A DNA stretch of 64,000 bases, from NCBI RefSeq assembly GCF_963931595.1, contig NZ_OZ007030.1, positions 2,658,481 to 2,722,480 on the forward strand. The letters run 5' to 3'. Positions 25,595 through 34,589 of the stretch are shown here, piece after piece. The notes under the pieces were generated by a model that did not search any database, was not told where the DNA came from, and saw nothing but the letters and a program-made list of their open reading frames with translations. The DNA is from an uncultured Subdoligranulum sp. GTDB taxonomy: Bacteria > Bacillota > Clostridia > Oscillospirales > Ruminococcaceae. The position numbers and the translations under genes were made by a program. Position 1 is the stretch's first letter. Each line of letters starts with the position of its first letter.

Positions 25595-26059
25595 TTGCAA
25601 AAAGTGCTGAAACTTCTGGGCGCGATATTTATGATCATCGGGCTGGTCTTTGTGGCCCTGGGCACCGGGCTGGTGCTGGCGGCGCGGGAACCGGTGCTCT
25701 TTGTCTTTGCCGCCATGGGCATGGTCTTCTTTTTCGCGGGCATCGGGATGATGGCCGCCCTCTCCCGGGGGCGGAAACTCCGCCGCTGGCTGGAGGAAAA
25801 CGGCCGCACCATTCAGGCGGACATCATCGGGGTGCAGTACGACACCCGGGTGCGTCTCAACGGCCGGTGCCCCCTGGTGCTGCAATGCCAGGCGCGGAAC
25901 GCCGCTGACGGCAAGGTCTACGTCTTTGAGAGCGACAGTCTGTGGTTTGACCCCACGCCCTTCCTGGACGGCCGGACCGCCCTGCCGGTGCTGGTGGACC
26001 CCGACAACTACCGCCGGTACCACGTCTGCACCGAGGGCATCCTGCCCGAACAGGGGTAA
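25595..26059 (+). CDS. Small membrane protein, DUF3592-like
   Basis: 154 residues from a TTG start 15 bases after mnmE, with AAAGGAGG upstream. Two N-terminal transmembrane helices (about 8-30 and 34-55) precede a soluble ~95-residue beta-rich domain (ADIIGVQYDTRVRLNG, then LVDPDNYRRYHV), similar to DUF3592 proteins. No function is known. It interrupts the usual mnmE-mnmG pair and is likely co-transcribed. Confidence 0.7.
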   Translation: MQKVLKLLGAIFMIIGLVFVALGTGLVLAAREPVLFVFAAMGMVFFFAGIGMMAALSRGRKLRRWLEENGRTIQADIIGVQYDTRVRLNGRCPLVLQCQARNAADGKVYVFESDSLWFDPTPFLDGRTALPVLVDPDNYRRYHVCTEGILPEQG

Positions 26060-26089
26060 TACATCTTCAATAGAGGGAAACATCAATTT

Positions 26090-27982
26090 ATGGATATTCT
26101 GGGAAACTATGACGTGATCGTGGTGGGCGCGGGCCATGCAGGCATCGAGGCCGCCCACGCGGCGGCGGTGCTGGGCGCCAGAACCGCCGTCTTCACGCTG
26201 ACGCTGGACTTTATCGGCAACATGCCCTGCAACCCCTCCATCGGCGGCACCGCCAAGGGGCATCTGGTGCGGGAGGTGGACGCCCTGGGCGGGCTGATGG
26301 GCCTGGGCGCCGACGCCACCTTTTTGCAGAGCCGGATGCTCAACCGGGGCAAGGGGCCTGCGGTCCACAGTCTGCGGGTGCAGACCGACCGCAAGCGGTA
26401 TCACATCTGGATGAAGCACGCCCTGGAGAAGACCGAAAATCTCGACATCCACCAGGCCGAGATCACCGGCGTGGATGTGCAGAACGGCCACATTGTGGGC
26501 GTCATGACGGCGCTGGGCGGCTACTACCGCTGCAACTGCTGCGTCATTGCCACCGGCACCACCCTGGGCGGCCGCATCTTTGTGGGGGAGGCCCACTACG
26601 ACGGCGGCCCCGACGGCACCCATGCGGCCACCCAGCTGACCAAGTCTCTGGTGGCCCACGGGTTTACCCTGCGCCGCTTCAAGACCGGCACCCCCGCCCG
26701 GGTGCACCGCCGCAGCATTGATTTCTCCAGGCTGGAATGCCAGCCCGGCGACCCCGATGAGCTGCTCCAGCCTTTCAGCTTTCTGACCCGGACGCCCATG
26801 CACAACAAGGTCAACTGCTACATTGCCTACACCAACCCCGAGACCCACAAGGTGATTCTGGACAACCTGGACCGCTCTCCCCTCTACGGCGGCGACATCC
26901 AGGGCGTGGGCCCCCGGTACTGCCCCTCCATCGAGGACAAGGTGGTCCGCTTTAAAGACAAGCAGCGCCACCCGGTCTTTGTGGAGCCCTGCGGCGAGGA
27001 CACCGAGGAGATGTACCTGCAAGGGCTCTCCTCCAGCCTGCCCGAGGCCGTGCAGAACGCCATGTACCGCACCATTGTGGGCTTTGAACATCTGGAGATC
27101 ATGCGTCCGGCCTACGCCATCGAGTACGACTGCGTGGACCCCACGACGCTGAAGCCCACCCTGGAGAGCAAGGTGGTGGCGGGCATCTACGGCGCCGGAC
27201 AGTTCAACGGCACCTCCGGCTACGAGGAGGCCGCCGCCCAGGGCCTGCTGGCAGGGCTCAACGCCGCCCGCCACGCTTTGGGCAAGTCCGAACTGGTGCT
27301 GGCCCGGCATACCAGCTACCTGGGTACCCTGGTGGACGACCTCGTCACCAAGGGGGTCATGGACCCCTACCGCATGATGACCAGCCGCAGCGAGTACCGC
27401 CTGTCCCTGCGGCAGGACAACGCCGACGAGCGGCTCACCCCCATCGGCCGGGAGTTTGGTCTCGTGGACGACGCGCGGTGGGCGGTCTTCTGCCGGGACC
27501 GGGACATCAAGACCGCCGAGCTGCACCGGCTGGAGATCACCCACGTAAAACTCTCCGACCTGCGGGCGGTGGTGCCGGAGGGCACCGAGCTGGGCGAGAG
27601 CGGCGGCACGGCGGCGGAACTGATGCGCCGTCCGGCCATCACCTACGAGCGGATTGCCGCAGTGATCGGCCGGGGCGAGGGGGTCACCCCCGCCATGGCC
27701 CAGCGCATCGAGACCGAGATCCGCTACGCCGGTTACATTGCCCGGGAGGAACGGATCATCCGGGACATCCAGCGCCACGAGCAGGTGGCCATCCCCGAGG
27801 ACTTCGACTACGCCCCGCTGGAGACGCTCACCCTGGAAGCCCGGGAGAAGCTCACCAAGATCCGGCCCCGGACGCTGGCCCAGGCCGGACGGATTCCGGG
27901 GGTCTCCCCCAACGACCTGGCCCAGCTGAGCATCGCCCTGCTGAAGGCCCGCAGCCAACAGAAAGAGGAACACCATGATTGA
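26090..27982 (+). CDS. mnmG: tRNA uridine-5-carboxymethylaminomethyl modification enzyme MnmG
   Basis: 630 residues, normal length. FAD-binding [16 protein letters not shown] is at the N-terminus, GidA signature [17 protein letters not shown] near 45, and later [19 protein letters not shown] and [19 protein letters not shown]. Partner of MnmE in U34 tRNA modification. Its 3' end overlaps rsmG by 8 bases. Confidence 0.97.
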   Translation: MDILGNYDVIVVGAGHAGIEAAHAAAVLGARTAVFTLTLDFIGNMPCNPSIGGTAKGHLVREVDALGGLMGLGADATFLQSRMLNRGKGPAVHSLRVQTDRKRYHIWMKHALEKTENLDIHQAEITGVDVQNGHIVGVMTALGGYYRCNCCVIATGTTLGGRIFVGEAHYDGGPDGTHAATQLTKSLVAHGFTLRRFKTGTPARVHRRSIDFSRLECQPGDPDELLQPFSFLTRTPMHNKVNCYIAYTNPETHKVILDNLDRSPLYGGDIQGVGPRYCPSIEDKVVRFKDKQRHPVFVEPCGEDTEEMYLQGLSSSLPEAVQNAMYRTIVGFEHLEIMRPAYAIEYDCVDPTTLKPTLESKVVAGIYGAGQFNGTSGYEEAAAQGLLAGLNAARHALGKSELVLARHTSYLGTLVDDLVTKGVMDPYRMMTSRSEYRLSLRQDNADERLTPIGREFGLVDDARWAVFCRDRDIKTAELHRLEITHVKLSDLRAVVPEGTELGESGGTAAELMRRPAITYERIAAVIGRGEGVTPAMAQRIETEIRYAGYIAREERIIRDIQRHEQVAIPEDFDYAPLETLTLEAREKLTKIRPRTLAQAGRIPGVSPNDLAQLSIALLKARSQQKEEHHD

Positions 27983-28679
27983 CAAAGAACGCCTGGCACA
28001 AAAATGTTCCACGTGGAACATTGCCCTCTCCCCTGCCCAGCTGGACCTGCTGGACCGCTACGCCCAGCTGCTGGTGGACTACAACCGGAAAGTCAACCTG
28101 ACGGCCATCACCACCCCCGAGGGCATCGAGGACCGCCACTTTGCGGACAGCCTGCTCTTCGCCGCCCAGCCGGAAGTTTCCGGCAAACTGGTGGACGTGG
28201 GCACCGGCGCGGGCTTCCCCGGCGTGGTGGCAAAAATCTACAAGCCGGAGCTGCAGCTCACCCTCATGGAGCCCACAGGCAAGCGGGTGGATTTTTTAAA
28301 ATATCTCTGCGGCGAGCTGGGCCTCACCGGCATCGAGTTTGCCAAGGAGCGGGCCGAGGAGGCCGCCCGCAAGGTCTGGCGGGAGCAGTTCGACGTGGCC
28401 TGCGCCCGGGCGGTGGCGGCCATGCCGGTGCTGTGTGAGTATTGCCTGCCGCTGGTTAAACCGGGCGGGTGGTTCGTGGCCCTGAAAGGTCCCGAGGCCG
28501 ACACCGAGGCCCACGCCGCCGCCCATGCTTTGCAGAAGCTGGGCGGCCAGTACGCCGAGACCCGCACCTTCACCCTGCCGGACGGCAGCGCCCGGGGGCT
28601 GGTGTTCTGCAAAAAAATATCGCAGACTCCGACGGTTTACCCCCGCAACGGCGGAAAAATTGCAAAAAAACCGCTGTAA
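27975..28679 (+). CDS. rsmG: 16S rRNA (guanine-527-N7) methyltransferase RsmG
   Basis: 234 residues. SAM-binding [17 protein letters not shown] is at about 70-85, with KVNLTAI and [10 protein letters not shown] before it, as in GidB. It methylates G527 of 16S rRNA. The first codons contain a parS site (28005-28020), so the early protein sequence (KCSTWN) is fixed by that DNA site. Confidence 0.96.
   Translation: MIDKERLAQKCSTWNIALSPAQLDLLDRYAQLLVDYNRKVNLTAITTPEGIEDRHFADSLLFAAQPEVSGKLVDVGTGAGFPGVVAKIYKPELQLTLMEPTGKRVDFLKYLCGELGLTGIEFAKERAEEAARKVWREQFDVACARAVAAMPVLCEYCLPLVKPGGWFVALKGPEADTEAHAAAHALQKLGGQYAETRTFTLPDGSARGLVFCKKISQTPTVYPRNGGKIAKKPL
28005..28020. promoter_or_regulatory. parS site 1, inside rsmG
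   Basis: TGTTCCACGTGGAACA, a perfect 16-base palindrome matching the parS consensus (TGTTTCACGTGAAACA) with a compensated change. It is a centromere-like binding site for ParB/Noc-type proteins encoded just downstream. Confidence 0.93.
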
Positions 28680-28802
28680 GACCGCGTTTTTTGCGGATTC
28701 GGGGCGAACGATTTTTGTTCCGGTTTCCTGCCGGTTGTGCTATGCTTTTTGTAGAAAAAGCATAGCACTTTTTGTTTTGCAACGTGCAGGGAGGAAACCA
28801 TC

Positions 28803-29750
28803 GTGTCGAGAAAAGAACCCCAAAAAACCGGCCGCGTGCTGCTGCTGCCCATCGACAGCATCGAGCCGTCCCCCTACCAGGCCCGCACGGCCTTCGACGA
28901 GCCGGAGATCGCCGCCCTGGCCGTGAGCATTCTCCAGAACGGGCTGCTCCAGCCGGTGAGCGTGCGCCGGGTGGGACTGCGGAAGTATCAGCTGGTGGCG
29001 GGGGAACGGCGGCTGCGGGCCTGCCGGCTGGCGAAGCTGGAAAAGATTCCGGCCATCCTGGCGGATTTCAATGACAGCGAGTCGGCGGCCCTGGGGCTGC
29101 TTGAAAACCTCCAGCGCAGCCAGCTGGACCCCTTCGACACCGCCCGGGGCATCAAGGAGGTGATCCGGCTGTGGGGCTGCACCCAGGCCGAGGCCGCCCG
29201 GCGTCTGGGGTTGAGCCAGCCGGCCCTTGCCAACAAGCTGCGGTTGCTGACCCTGACGCCGGAACAGCAGGACCTGTGCACGGCCAATCACTTGAGCGAG
29301 CGCCACGCCCGGGCGGTGCTGCGGCTGCCCGAGGGACGGCGCACAGCGGCCCTGGAGAAGATCGCCCGGGATAATCTGAGTGTCCGCCAGACCGACAAGC
29401 TGGTGGAGAGCATGCTGGCGGCGCCCAAGGGGCCCAGTCCCTGCCGCAAGACCATTCCCATGGTGCGGGATGTGCGGTTTTTCGTGAACACCCTGCAGCA
29501 TGCCGTGGACCTGATGACCCAGAAGGGCATCGCCGCCACCACCAGCTGCGACAAGAAGGACGGGTGTCTGGAATACATTGTGCGCATCCCGGTGGGCAAC
29601 GACGGCCGGGTGGCGCCGGGCGCATCCCCTGCTGCGGCGGCGCCGGTGCAGGCGGCAGTCACACCTGCCACAGATGCCCCAGCGGTTCCGGCGTCGGCTG
29701 ATGCCGCCCCCGCCGACAGCACCGAGGATTTTGCGGTACAACTCCTGTAA
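28803..29750 (+). CDS. noc: ParB-like nucleoid occlusion protein Noc
   Basis: 315 residues from a GTG start at 28803. It has a ParB N-terminal CTP-binding fold with LVAGERRLRACR and ENLQRSQLDPFD, an HTH near 120-145 (QAEAARRLGLSQPALANKLRLL), and a C-terminal Ala/Pro-rich tail (about 265-300). It is the first of two ParB-family genes; this position before parA is where noc lies in Firmicutes. Noc binds its own NBS sites and blocks division over the nucleoid. The assignment as Noc rather than Spo0J is by position. Confidence 0.85.
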   Translation: MSRKEPQKTGRVLLLPIDSIEPSPYQARTAFDEPEIAALAVSILQNGLLQPVSVRRVGLRKYQLVAGERRLRACRLAKLEKIPAILADFNDSESAALGLLENLQRSQLDPFDTARGIKEVIRLWGCTQAEAARRLGLSQPALANKLRLLTLTPEQQDLCTANHLSERHARAVLRLPEGRRTAALEKIARDNLSVRQTDKLVESMLAAPKGPSPCRKTIPMVRDVRFFVNTLQHAVDLMTQKGIAATTSCDKKDGCLEYIVRIPVGNDGRVAPGASPAAAAPVQAAVTPATDAPAVPASADAAPADSTEDFAVQLL

Positions 29751-29765
29751 CCTACTTTCTTTGCA

Positions 29766-30077
29766 CCTACTTTCTTTGCAAAGAAAGTAGGCAAAGAAAC
29801 TCCAACTATATAGTCCATAGAATTACATTTCCCGCAAGGTTCAAGCCTCGTCTTCCCGCGCAAGCCTCCGCAAAACGCAGGCAAAGAAACTACAATCAAA
29901 ATGCATGGTCAGGGACCATGCATTTTTTATATAGAAAGCAAAATGAAATGTTGGCTGTAGGGCGGGGTCTTGACCCCGCCGGAGAATCTCCTGACCACCG
30001 CGGCCCAACATGCTGCCTCCCCCTCTCTTGTATACCCGGTTCAGAGTTTCTTCGCTTCCTTCTTTGCAAAGAAGGAA
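29766..30077. repeat. Repeat-filled gap noc-parA: palindromes, terminator and one REP
   Basis: The CTTTGCAAAG palindrome (29766-29791, with a half copy just before it) is followed by CAAAGAAACTCC. A terminator-like stem ATGCATGGTC / ACCATGCAT with a T run is at 29898-29926, a single REP at 29957-29980, and an inverted palindrome copy at 30054-30077. No gene is seen between 29751 and 30231. Confidence 0.8.
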
Positions 30078-30103
30078 GAAAAACCGTTTCCAAGCCCCGG
30101 GAA

Positions 30104-30119
30104 TGTTCCACGTGGAACA
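30104..30119. promoter_or_regulatory. parS site 2, within a 34-base palindrome
   Basis: An identical 16-base parS palindrome to site 1. It is embedded in a longer perfect palindrome (30095-30128, arms starting CCCCGGGAA) followed by CACTTTTT, so the parS may also act as a hairpin. It lies about 110 bases before parA. Confidence 0.92.
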
Positions 30120-30231
30120 TTCCCGGGGCACTTTTTATGGCCGACCCCCTTTTTAAACCCCAAAAGCTGTGTTATAATAGGTCGTGGACCCGTTCTGCGG
30201 TCCAAAATCACCCGAAACAGGAGGAAACGCC

Positions 30232-30996
30232 GTGGCAAAAGTCATCGCAATCGCAAACCAGAAGGGCGGCGTGGGCAAAACCACCACCGCCGTCAATCTG
30301 AGCGCCTGCGTGGCGTCGCTGGGCAAAAAAGTCCTGGTGGTGGACCTGGACCCCCAGGGCAACACCACCTCCGGCTACGGCGTGCCCAAAAACAAGCAGG
30401 AGTTCGACATCTACACCTGCCTGATGGACGACGACGATGTGCGGGAGGCCATCCTCAAGACCGAGTACAACACCGACCTGCTGCCCTCCAACACCCAGCT
30501 GGCGGGCGCGGGCGTGGAACTGGTCAGCATCCCCCGCCGCGAAATGCGGCTGCGCACCGTGCTGGCCCCCGTGGTGCCCCTCTACGACTACATCTTCATC
30601 GACTGCCCGCCCTCGCTGGACCTGCTCACCATCAACGGCCTCTGCGCCTGCGATACCGTGCTCATCCCTCTGCAGTGCGAGTTCTACTCCCTGGAGGGCC
30701 TCACCGAGCTGATGAGCACCCTCAAAACCGTGCGCAAGAAGTACAACCGCTACCTGGATATTGAGGGCGTGCTCTTCACCATGTATTCGGGACGGCTCAA
30801 CCTGACCATGCAGGTGGTGGCCCAGGTCAAGAAGTACTACGGCGACAAGGTCTTCAAGACGGTGATCCCCCGGTCGGTGCGTCTCAGCGAGGCGCCCAGC
30901 TTCGGCATGCCCATCAACTTCTACGAGCCCAACGGCAAGGGCTGCGAAGCCTACATGGAGCTGGCCCGGGAGTTTTTGAGCAATAACGAGAGATAA
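30232..30996 (+). CDS. parA: Chromosome-partitioning ATPase ParA (Soj)
   Basis: About 254 residues from GTG at 30232, with AGGAGG 7 bases before it. A deviant Walker A KGGVGKTTTAVNLSA sits at the N-terminus, with VVDLDPQGNTTSGYG and FIDCPPSLDLLTING. It works with ParB and parS in origin segregation and DnaA control. TTATAATAGG at about 30171 is a possible -10 box. Confidence 0.96.
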   Translation: MAKVIAIANQKGGVGKTTTAVNLSACVASLGKKVLVVDLDPQGNTTSGYGVPKNKQEFDIYTCLMDDDDVREAILKTEYNTDLLPSNTQLAGAGVELVSIPRREMRLRTVLAPVVPLYDYIFIDCPPSLDLLTINGLCACDTVLIPLQCEFYSLEGLTELMSTLKTVRKKYNRYLDIEGVLFTMYSGRLNLTMQVVAQVKKYYGDKVFKTVIPRSVRLSEAPSFGMPINFYEPNGKGCEAYMELAREFLSNNER

Positions 30997-31009
30997 AGGA
31001 GGTACGCCG

Positions 31010-31894
31010 ATGGCCAAACGCAAACTGGGCGGGCTGGGCAAGGGGCTGGACAGCCTGTTTGCCGACCTGCCCGAAACCACCGCCGACGACGCCGGCGTCA
31101 CCACCCTGCCCCTGCGGGAGATCGAGCCTGACCCCGACCAGCCCCGCAAGAAGTTCGACGACGAATCCCTGGCGGGGCTTGCGGCCAGCATCACCGAGAA
31201 CGGGCTGTTGCAGCCCATCGCGGTGCGGCCCAAGCGGCTGGGCACCGGGTATCTGATCATCGCCGGGGAACGCCGCTGGCGGGCCGCCCGGCTGGCCGGG
31301 CTGGACGAGGTGCCGGTACTCATCAAGGATGTTACCGACGAACAGGCCGCCGCCCTGGCGCTGATTGAAAACCTCCAGCGGGAGGACCTCGACCCCATCG
31401 AGGTGGCCGAGGGCTGCCGTCAGCTGATTGAAAAGTACGGCCTCACCCAGGAGACCGCCGCCAAACGGCTGGGCAAGAGCCGCAGCGCCGTGACAAACTC
31501 TCTGCGGCTGCTGGCCCTGCCCGACGAGGTCCGCGCCCAGGTCAGCGCCGGCGCTTTGAGCGCCGGCCACGCCAAGGTGCTGCTGGGCCTGCCCAGTGAG
31601 GACCTCATCCGCACCGCCGCCCAGGAGATCACCGAGAAGGGTCTCAATGTGCGGCAGACCGAGGTGCTCTGCAAGAAGCTGGCCAAGCCGCCGAAGCCCC
31701 CCAAACCCAAACCCGACCCCTTCCACCGTCCCAAGCGGGCGGTGGAGGTGGAGGCCGCGCTGAAGGAAGTCACCGGCAGCGAGGTCCATGTGGAGTACAA
31801 GGACGGCAAGGGCAGCCTGAAGATCGATTTCTACAGCGACGATATGCTGCAGAAGTTCGTCAGTCTGCTGGGCCAGTACGACCCCGAATCCTGA
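31010..31894 (+). CDS. parB: Chromosome-partitioning protein ParB (Spo0J)
   Basis: 294 residues, 13 bases after parA with AAAGGAGG between. LIIAGERRWRAARLAG and ALIENLQREDLDPIE are the ParB CTP-binding boxes. The HTH near 140-165 (TQETAAKRLGKSRSAVTNSLRLL) binds parS. The C-terminal dimer domain is separated by a Lys/Pro-rich linker. Confidence 0.96.
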   Translation: MAKRKLGGLGKGLDSLFADLPETTADDAGVTTLPLREIEPDPDQPRKKFDDESLAGLAASITENGLLQPIAVRPKRLGTGYLIIAGERRWRAARLAGLDEVPVLIKDVTDEQAAALALIENLQREDLDPIEVAEGCRQLIEKYGLTQETAAKRLGKSRSAVTNSLRLLALPDEVRAQVSAGALSAGHAKVLLGLPSEDLIRTAAQEITEKGLNVRQTEVLCKKLAKPPKPPKPKPDPFHRPKRAVEVEAALKEVTGSEVHVEYKDGKGSLKIDFYSDDMLQKFVSLLGQYDPES

Positions 31895-31930
31895 ACCCCC
31901 ATTCCATAGATTCCAGAGGAGTGTAAAAGT

Positions 31931-33238
31931 ATGTTAGACATTCGCTTTGTCCGTGAAAACCCCGAAGCCGTCAAGGAGAACATCCGCAAGAAGTTCCAGG
32001 ACGCCAAGCTGCCCCTGGTGGACGAGGTCATCAAACTGGACGCCGAGTACCGCGCCGCCATCGGCGAGGCCAGCGACCTGCGGGCCAACCGCAACAAGCT
32101 GTCCAAGCAGATCGGCATGCTGATGGGCCAGGCCAAGAAAGATCCCTCCAAGGCCGCCGAGGCGGAGGAGATCAAGAAGCAGGTCACCGCCCAGGCCGAC
32201 CGCCTGAAGGAACTGGAAGGCAAGGAATCGGAACTCCAGGCCAAGATCCAGGAGATCATGTACACGATCCCCCAGATGATCGACCCCAGCGTGCCCATCG
32301 GCCCCGACGACACCCACAACGTGGAAGTGCAGCGCTTCGGCGAGCCGGTCGTGCCCGATTACCCCATCCCCTACCATGTGGATATCATGGAGAGCTTTGA
32401 CGGCATCGACCTGGATTCCGCCGGTCGTGTGGCGGGCAACGGCTTCTACTATCTGCTGGGCGACATCGCCCGTCTGCACGAGGCGGTGCTGGCCTACGCC
32501 CGCGACTTCATGATCGACAAGGGCTTCACCTATGTGATCCCTCCCTTCATGATGCACGGCAACGTGGTGAAGGGCGTCATGTCCTTCCCCGAGATGGACG
32601 CCATGATGTACAAGATCGAGGGCGAGGACCTCTACCTCATCGGTACTTCCGAGCACACCATGATCGGCCGGTTCATCGACCAGACGCTGGACGGCGCCAA
32701 GCTGCCCCTGACGCTGACCAGCTATTCTCCCTGCTTCCGCAAGGAGAAGGGAGCCCACGGCATCGAGGAGCGCGGCATCTACCGCATCCACCAGTTCGAG
32801 AAGCAGGAGATGATCGTCGTCTGCAAGCCGGAGGACAGCATGACCTGGTACGACAAGCTGTGGCATAACTCGGTGGAGCTGTTCCGCTCCATGGAGATCC
32901 CGGTGCGGCAGCTGGAGTGCTGCTCCGGCGACCTGGCCGACCTGAAGGTGAAGAGCTGCGACATCGAGGCCTGGAGCCCCCGTCAGCAGAAGTACTTCGA
33001 GGTGTGCAGCTGCTCCAACCTGGGCGACGCCCAGGCCCGCCGCCTGCATATCCGCTACAAGGACGAGAACGGCAAGACCCAGCTGGCCCATACCCTGAAC
33101 AACACCTGCGTAGCGCCGCCGCGTATGCTCATCGCCTTCCTGGAGAACCATCTCCAGGCCGACGGCACCGTCACCATCCCCGAAGTGCTGCGCCCCTACA
33201 TGGGCGGCAAGGCGCTGCTGGTGCCCAACCACAAGTAA
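31931..33238 (+). CDS. serS: Seryl-tRNA synthetase
   Basis: 435 residues. It has an N-terminal long coiled coil (about 25-105) and a class II core with motif 2 CFRKEKGAHGIEERGIYRIHQF. The motif 3 region reads NNTCVAPPRMLIAFLENH, ending in IPEVLRPYMGG. The NNT...PPRMLI motif 3 differs from the usual G-R form but is seen in clostridial SerS. No T-box leader fits in the 36-base gap after parB, so it is likely transcribed with the par genes. Confidence 0.96.
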   Translation: MLDIRFVRENPEAVKENIRKKFQDAKLPLVDEVIKLDAEYRAAIGEASDLRANRNKLSKQIGMLMGQAKKDPSKAAEAEEIKKQVTAQADRLKELEGKESELQAKIQEIMYTIPQMIDPSVPIGPDDTHNVEVQRFGEPVVPDYPIPYHVDIMESFDGIDLDSAGRVAGNGFYYLLGDIARLHEAVLAYARDFMIDKGFTYVIPPFMMHGNVVKGVMSFPEMDAMMYKIEGEDLYLIGTSEHTMIGRFIDQTLDGAKLPLTLTSYSPCFRKEKGAHGIEERGIYRIHQFEKQEMIVVCKPEDSMTWYDKLWHNSVELFRSMEIPVRQLECCSGDLADLKVKSCDIEAWSPRQQKYFEVCSCSNLGDAQARRLHIRYKDENGKTQLAHTLNNTCVAPPRMLIAFLENHLQADGTVTIPEVLRPYMGGKALLVPNHK

Positions 33239-33311
33239 GCTTCTTTCTTTGCAAAGAAAGAAGCAAAGAAACTCCCATCAAACGGCATGGTCTTTTGACC
33301 ATGCCGTTTTT
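33239..33311 (+). terminator. CTTTGCAAAG palindrome followed by the serS terminator
   Basis: A palindrome copy at 33239-33264 begins right after the serS stop codon, followed by AAAGAAACTCC. Then comes an intrinsic terminator AACGGCATGGTC / GACCATGCCGTT (33281-33311) with T run. Confidence 0.85.
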
Positions 33312-33359
33312 GTGTGGAAAAAACAGGGGCAAAAGGGATGCTCCGGGGCGCGTTTTGAA

Positions 33360-33500
33360 CCGCATGGTGGAAAACTGTCCGGGAACGACGCATTTTCCAC
33401 CGGGCGTGGAAAACCCGGTCGAGAAAAAATTGTGCGGTAAAACGTATATTTTAAGACATTTTCAACGAGACTGTTGAAAATGATGGTGGAAAACAGGCGG
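33360..33500. repeat. Cluster of TTTTCCAC / GTGGAAAA words
   Basis: GTGGAAAAC occurs three times and TTTTCCACC once within 140 bases, plus a hairpin CATTTTCAAC / GTTGAAAATG (33457-33482). The words are one mismatch from the DnaA box core TTATCCAC. There is no gene here. Confidence 0.5.
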
Positions 33501-33567
33501 GGCGAGGGTGGTAAAATCAAAAAAGGACAGCGGAGTGGTATTTTTTCAAAAAAATTGCAAAAACTAC

Positions 33568-33596
33568 TTGACAGGAACCCCTGGAATTCGTATAAT
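33568..33596 (+). promoter_or_regulatory. Perfect consensus promoter for the tRNA pair
   Basis: TTGACA, a 17-base spacer, then TATAAT, with 35 bases to the tRNA-Met 5' end. Confidence 0.9.
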
Positions 33597-33631
33597 AATA
33601 GAGCGCTTTCTGATAAGGCGCTTCCAAATGT

Positions 33632-33708
33632 GGCGGTATAGCTCAGTTGGCTAGAGCATTCGGTTCATACCCGAAGTGTCACCGGTTCAAATCCAGTTAC
33701 CGCTACCA
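33632..33708 (+). tRNA. tRNA-Met (CAT, elongator)
   Basis: 77 bases with encoded CCA. Acceptor GGCGGTA pairs with TACCGCT, anticodon stem-loop TTCGG-TTCATAC-CCGAA, and T loop TTCAAAT. It lacks initiator features (normal 1-72 pairing). Confidence 0.95.
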
Positions 33709-33801
33709 CAGATTACAAGGTTTCGCTAAAATACTTGGGGACCGGTTGCAATAGTGGCCGGTGGGTTGCTTGCTGTTTTAGCGAAATCTTGTATTCTATG
33801 C

Positions 33802-33876
33802 GGCCCGTTGGTCAAGCGGTTAAGACACGGCCCTTTCACGGCTGTAACATGGGTTCGATTCCCGTACGGGTCACCA
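33802..33876 (+). tRNA. tRNA-Glu (TTC)
   Basis: 75 bases with encoded CCA. Acceptor GGCCCGT pairs with ACGGGTC, and anticodon loop CTTTCAC gives TTC. A terminator hairpin (33879-33906) follows directly. Its last 21 bases are repeated at 34019-34039. Confidence 0.95.
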
Positions 33877-34085
33877 AAACATCCTGCTCTCAAGGGAGCA
33901 GGATGTTTTTCTTTATATCCATGCGGTTTGGGCCGACGTACGGGAATCGAAAAGCTCGTGCCCGCCGTCCGCTCCGGCGGGCAAAAACGGTCCAGTGGAC
34001 CGTTTTTAGAGCGCGGGAGATTCCCGTACGGGTCACCAAGACTTACTCCTTGTTTTTGACGTTGTTACGTCAGAAACAGGGAGTA
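33877..34085 (+). repeat. tRNA-tail module behind tRNA-Glu
   Basis: In order: terminator stem ACATCCTGCTC / GAGCAGGATGT (33879-33906); inverted 14-base tRNA-tail copy (33937-33950); GC hairpin GCCCGCCG / CGGCGGGC (33960-33982); perfect palindrome with core GGTCCAGTGGACC (33983-34007); AGAGCGCGGG; direct 21-base copy of the tRNA 3' end (34019-34039); second terminator TACTCC...GGAGTA (34044-34085) with T run. A matching module lies at 53237-53357. Confidence 0.85.
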
Positions 34086-34150
34086 TTTTTTTATTCATAG
34101 CACTGCATACCACAATCATACCACACTTATAAAAAAATGGCAAACGAAAA

Positions 34151-34543
34151 CATCTGTGGAATATGCAGCAGGGAATCCAGGACACCAGCCGAGGGGGCGC
34201 TTACCACAATAAACGATTCCGCGATGCAGCCACCGCCCGGGATCTGAACATCAGCTATGATAAACGAATCGGGTGGAGCATCACCCAGCCGACCGATGCT
34301 CTTTGCGAGTTCATTCTGGACCAGGGCTGGACCAATATCCAGATGAACCGCATCGAATGGAGTTTCACCCCGCGGGGTGCTGGCAGCGGAAACGCAGCAG
34401 GCGGTAAAACAAGCACAACGCCCACCAGCGGAAACGGCCACCACCGCAAATATGTTTGCCCCTGCTGCGGCAACAGCGTCCGGGCCACCAAAGCAGTCAA
34501 TATTCTGTGCATGGATTGTGGTCGGCAGATGGTTCAGCAATAA
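34151..34543 (+). pseudogene. SprT-like protein, truncated C-terminal fragment
   Basis: The frame begins abruptly at HLWN-MQQGIQDTSRGG, then AYHNKRFRDAA, the part of SprT-like zinc metalloproteins just after the HExxH site. A stop codon and unrelated DNA lie immediately upstream, so the catalytic helix is lost. A C-terminal zinc ribbon (CPCCG...CMDCG) remains. SprT-like genes of this kind are common in clostridial mobile elements. The first methionine is at 34163, but expression is doubtful. Confidence 0.8.
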
Positions 34544-34548
34544 AGAAA

Positions 34549-34577
34549 GCCGGGAGCGCAAGCCCCCGGCATTTTTT
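34549..34577. terminator. Terminator between SprT fragment and MmeI-like gene
   Basis: GCCGGG / CCCGGC stem around GCGCAAG with six T on the plus side, between convergent frames. Confidence 0.8.
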
Positions 34578-34589
34578 GATGTGAACTTT

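Noticed and set aside
24911..28021. Very long minus-strand ORF opposite mnmE-mnmG
   Set aside because: It runs antisense to well-conserved genes, as expected from GC-rich codon usage, and has no domain signature.
31895..31930. T-box riboswitch before serS
   Set aside because: The gap after parB is only 36 bases and lacks the T-box bulge and antiterminator.
33367..33500. A full second oriC before tRNA-Met
   Set aside because: Only DnaA-like words one mismatch from the core; no perfect box, no trio run and no AT-rich unwinding segment beside them.
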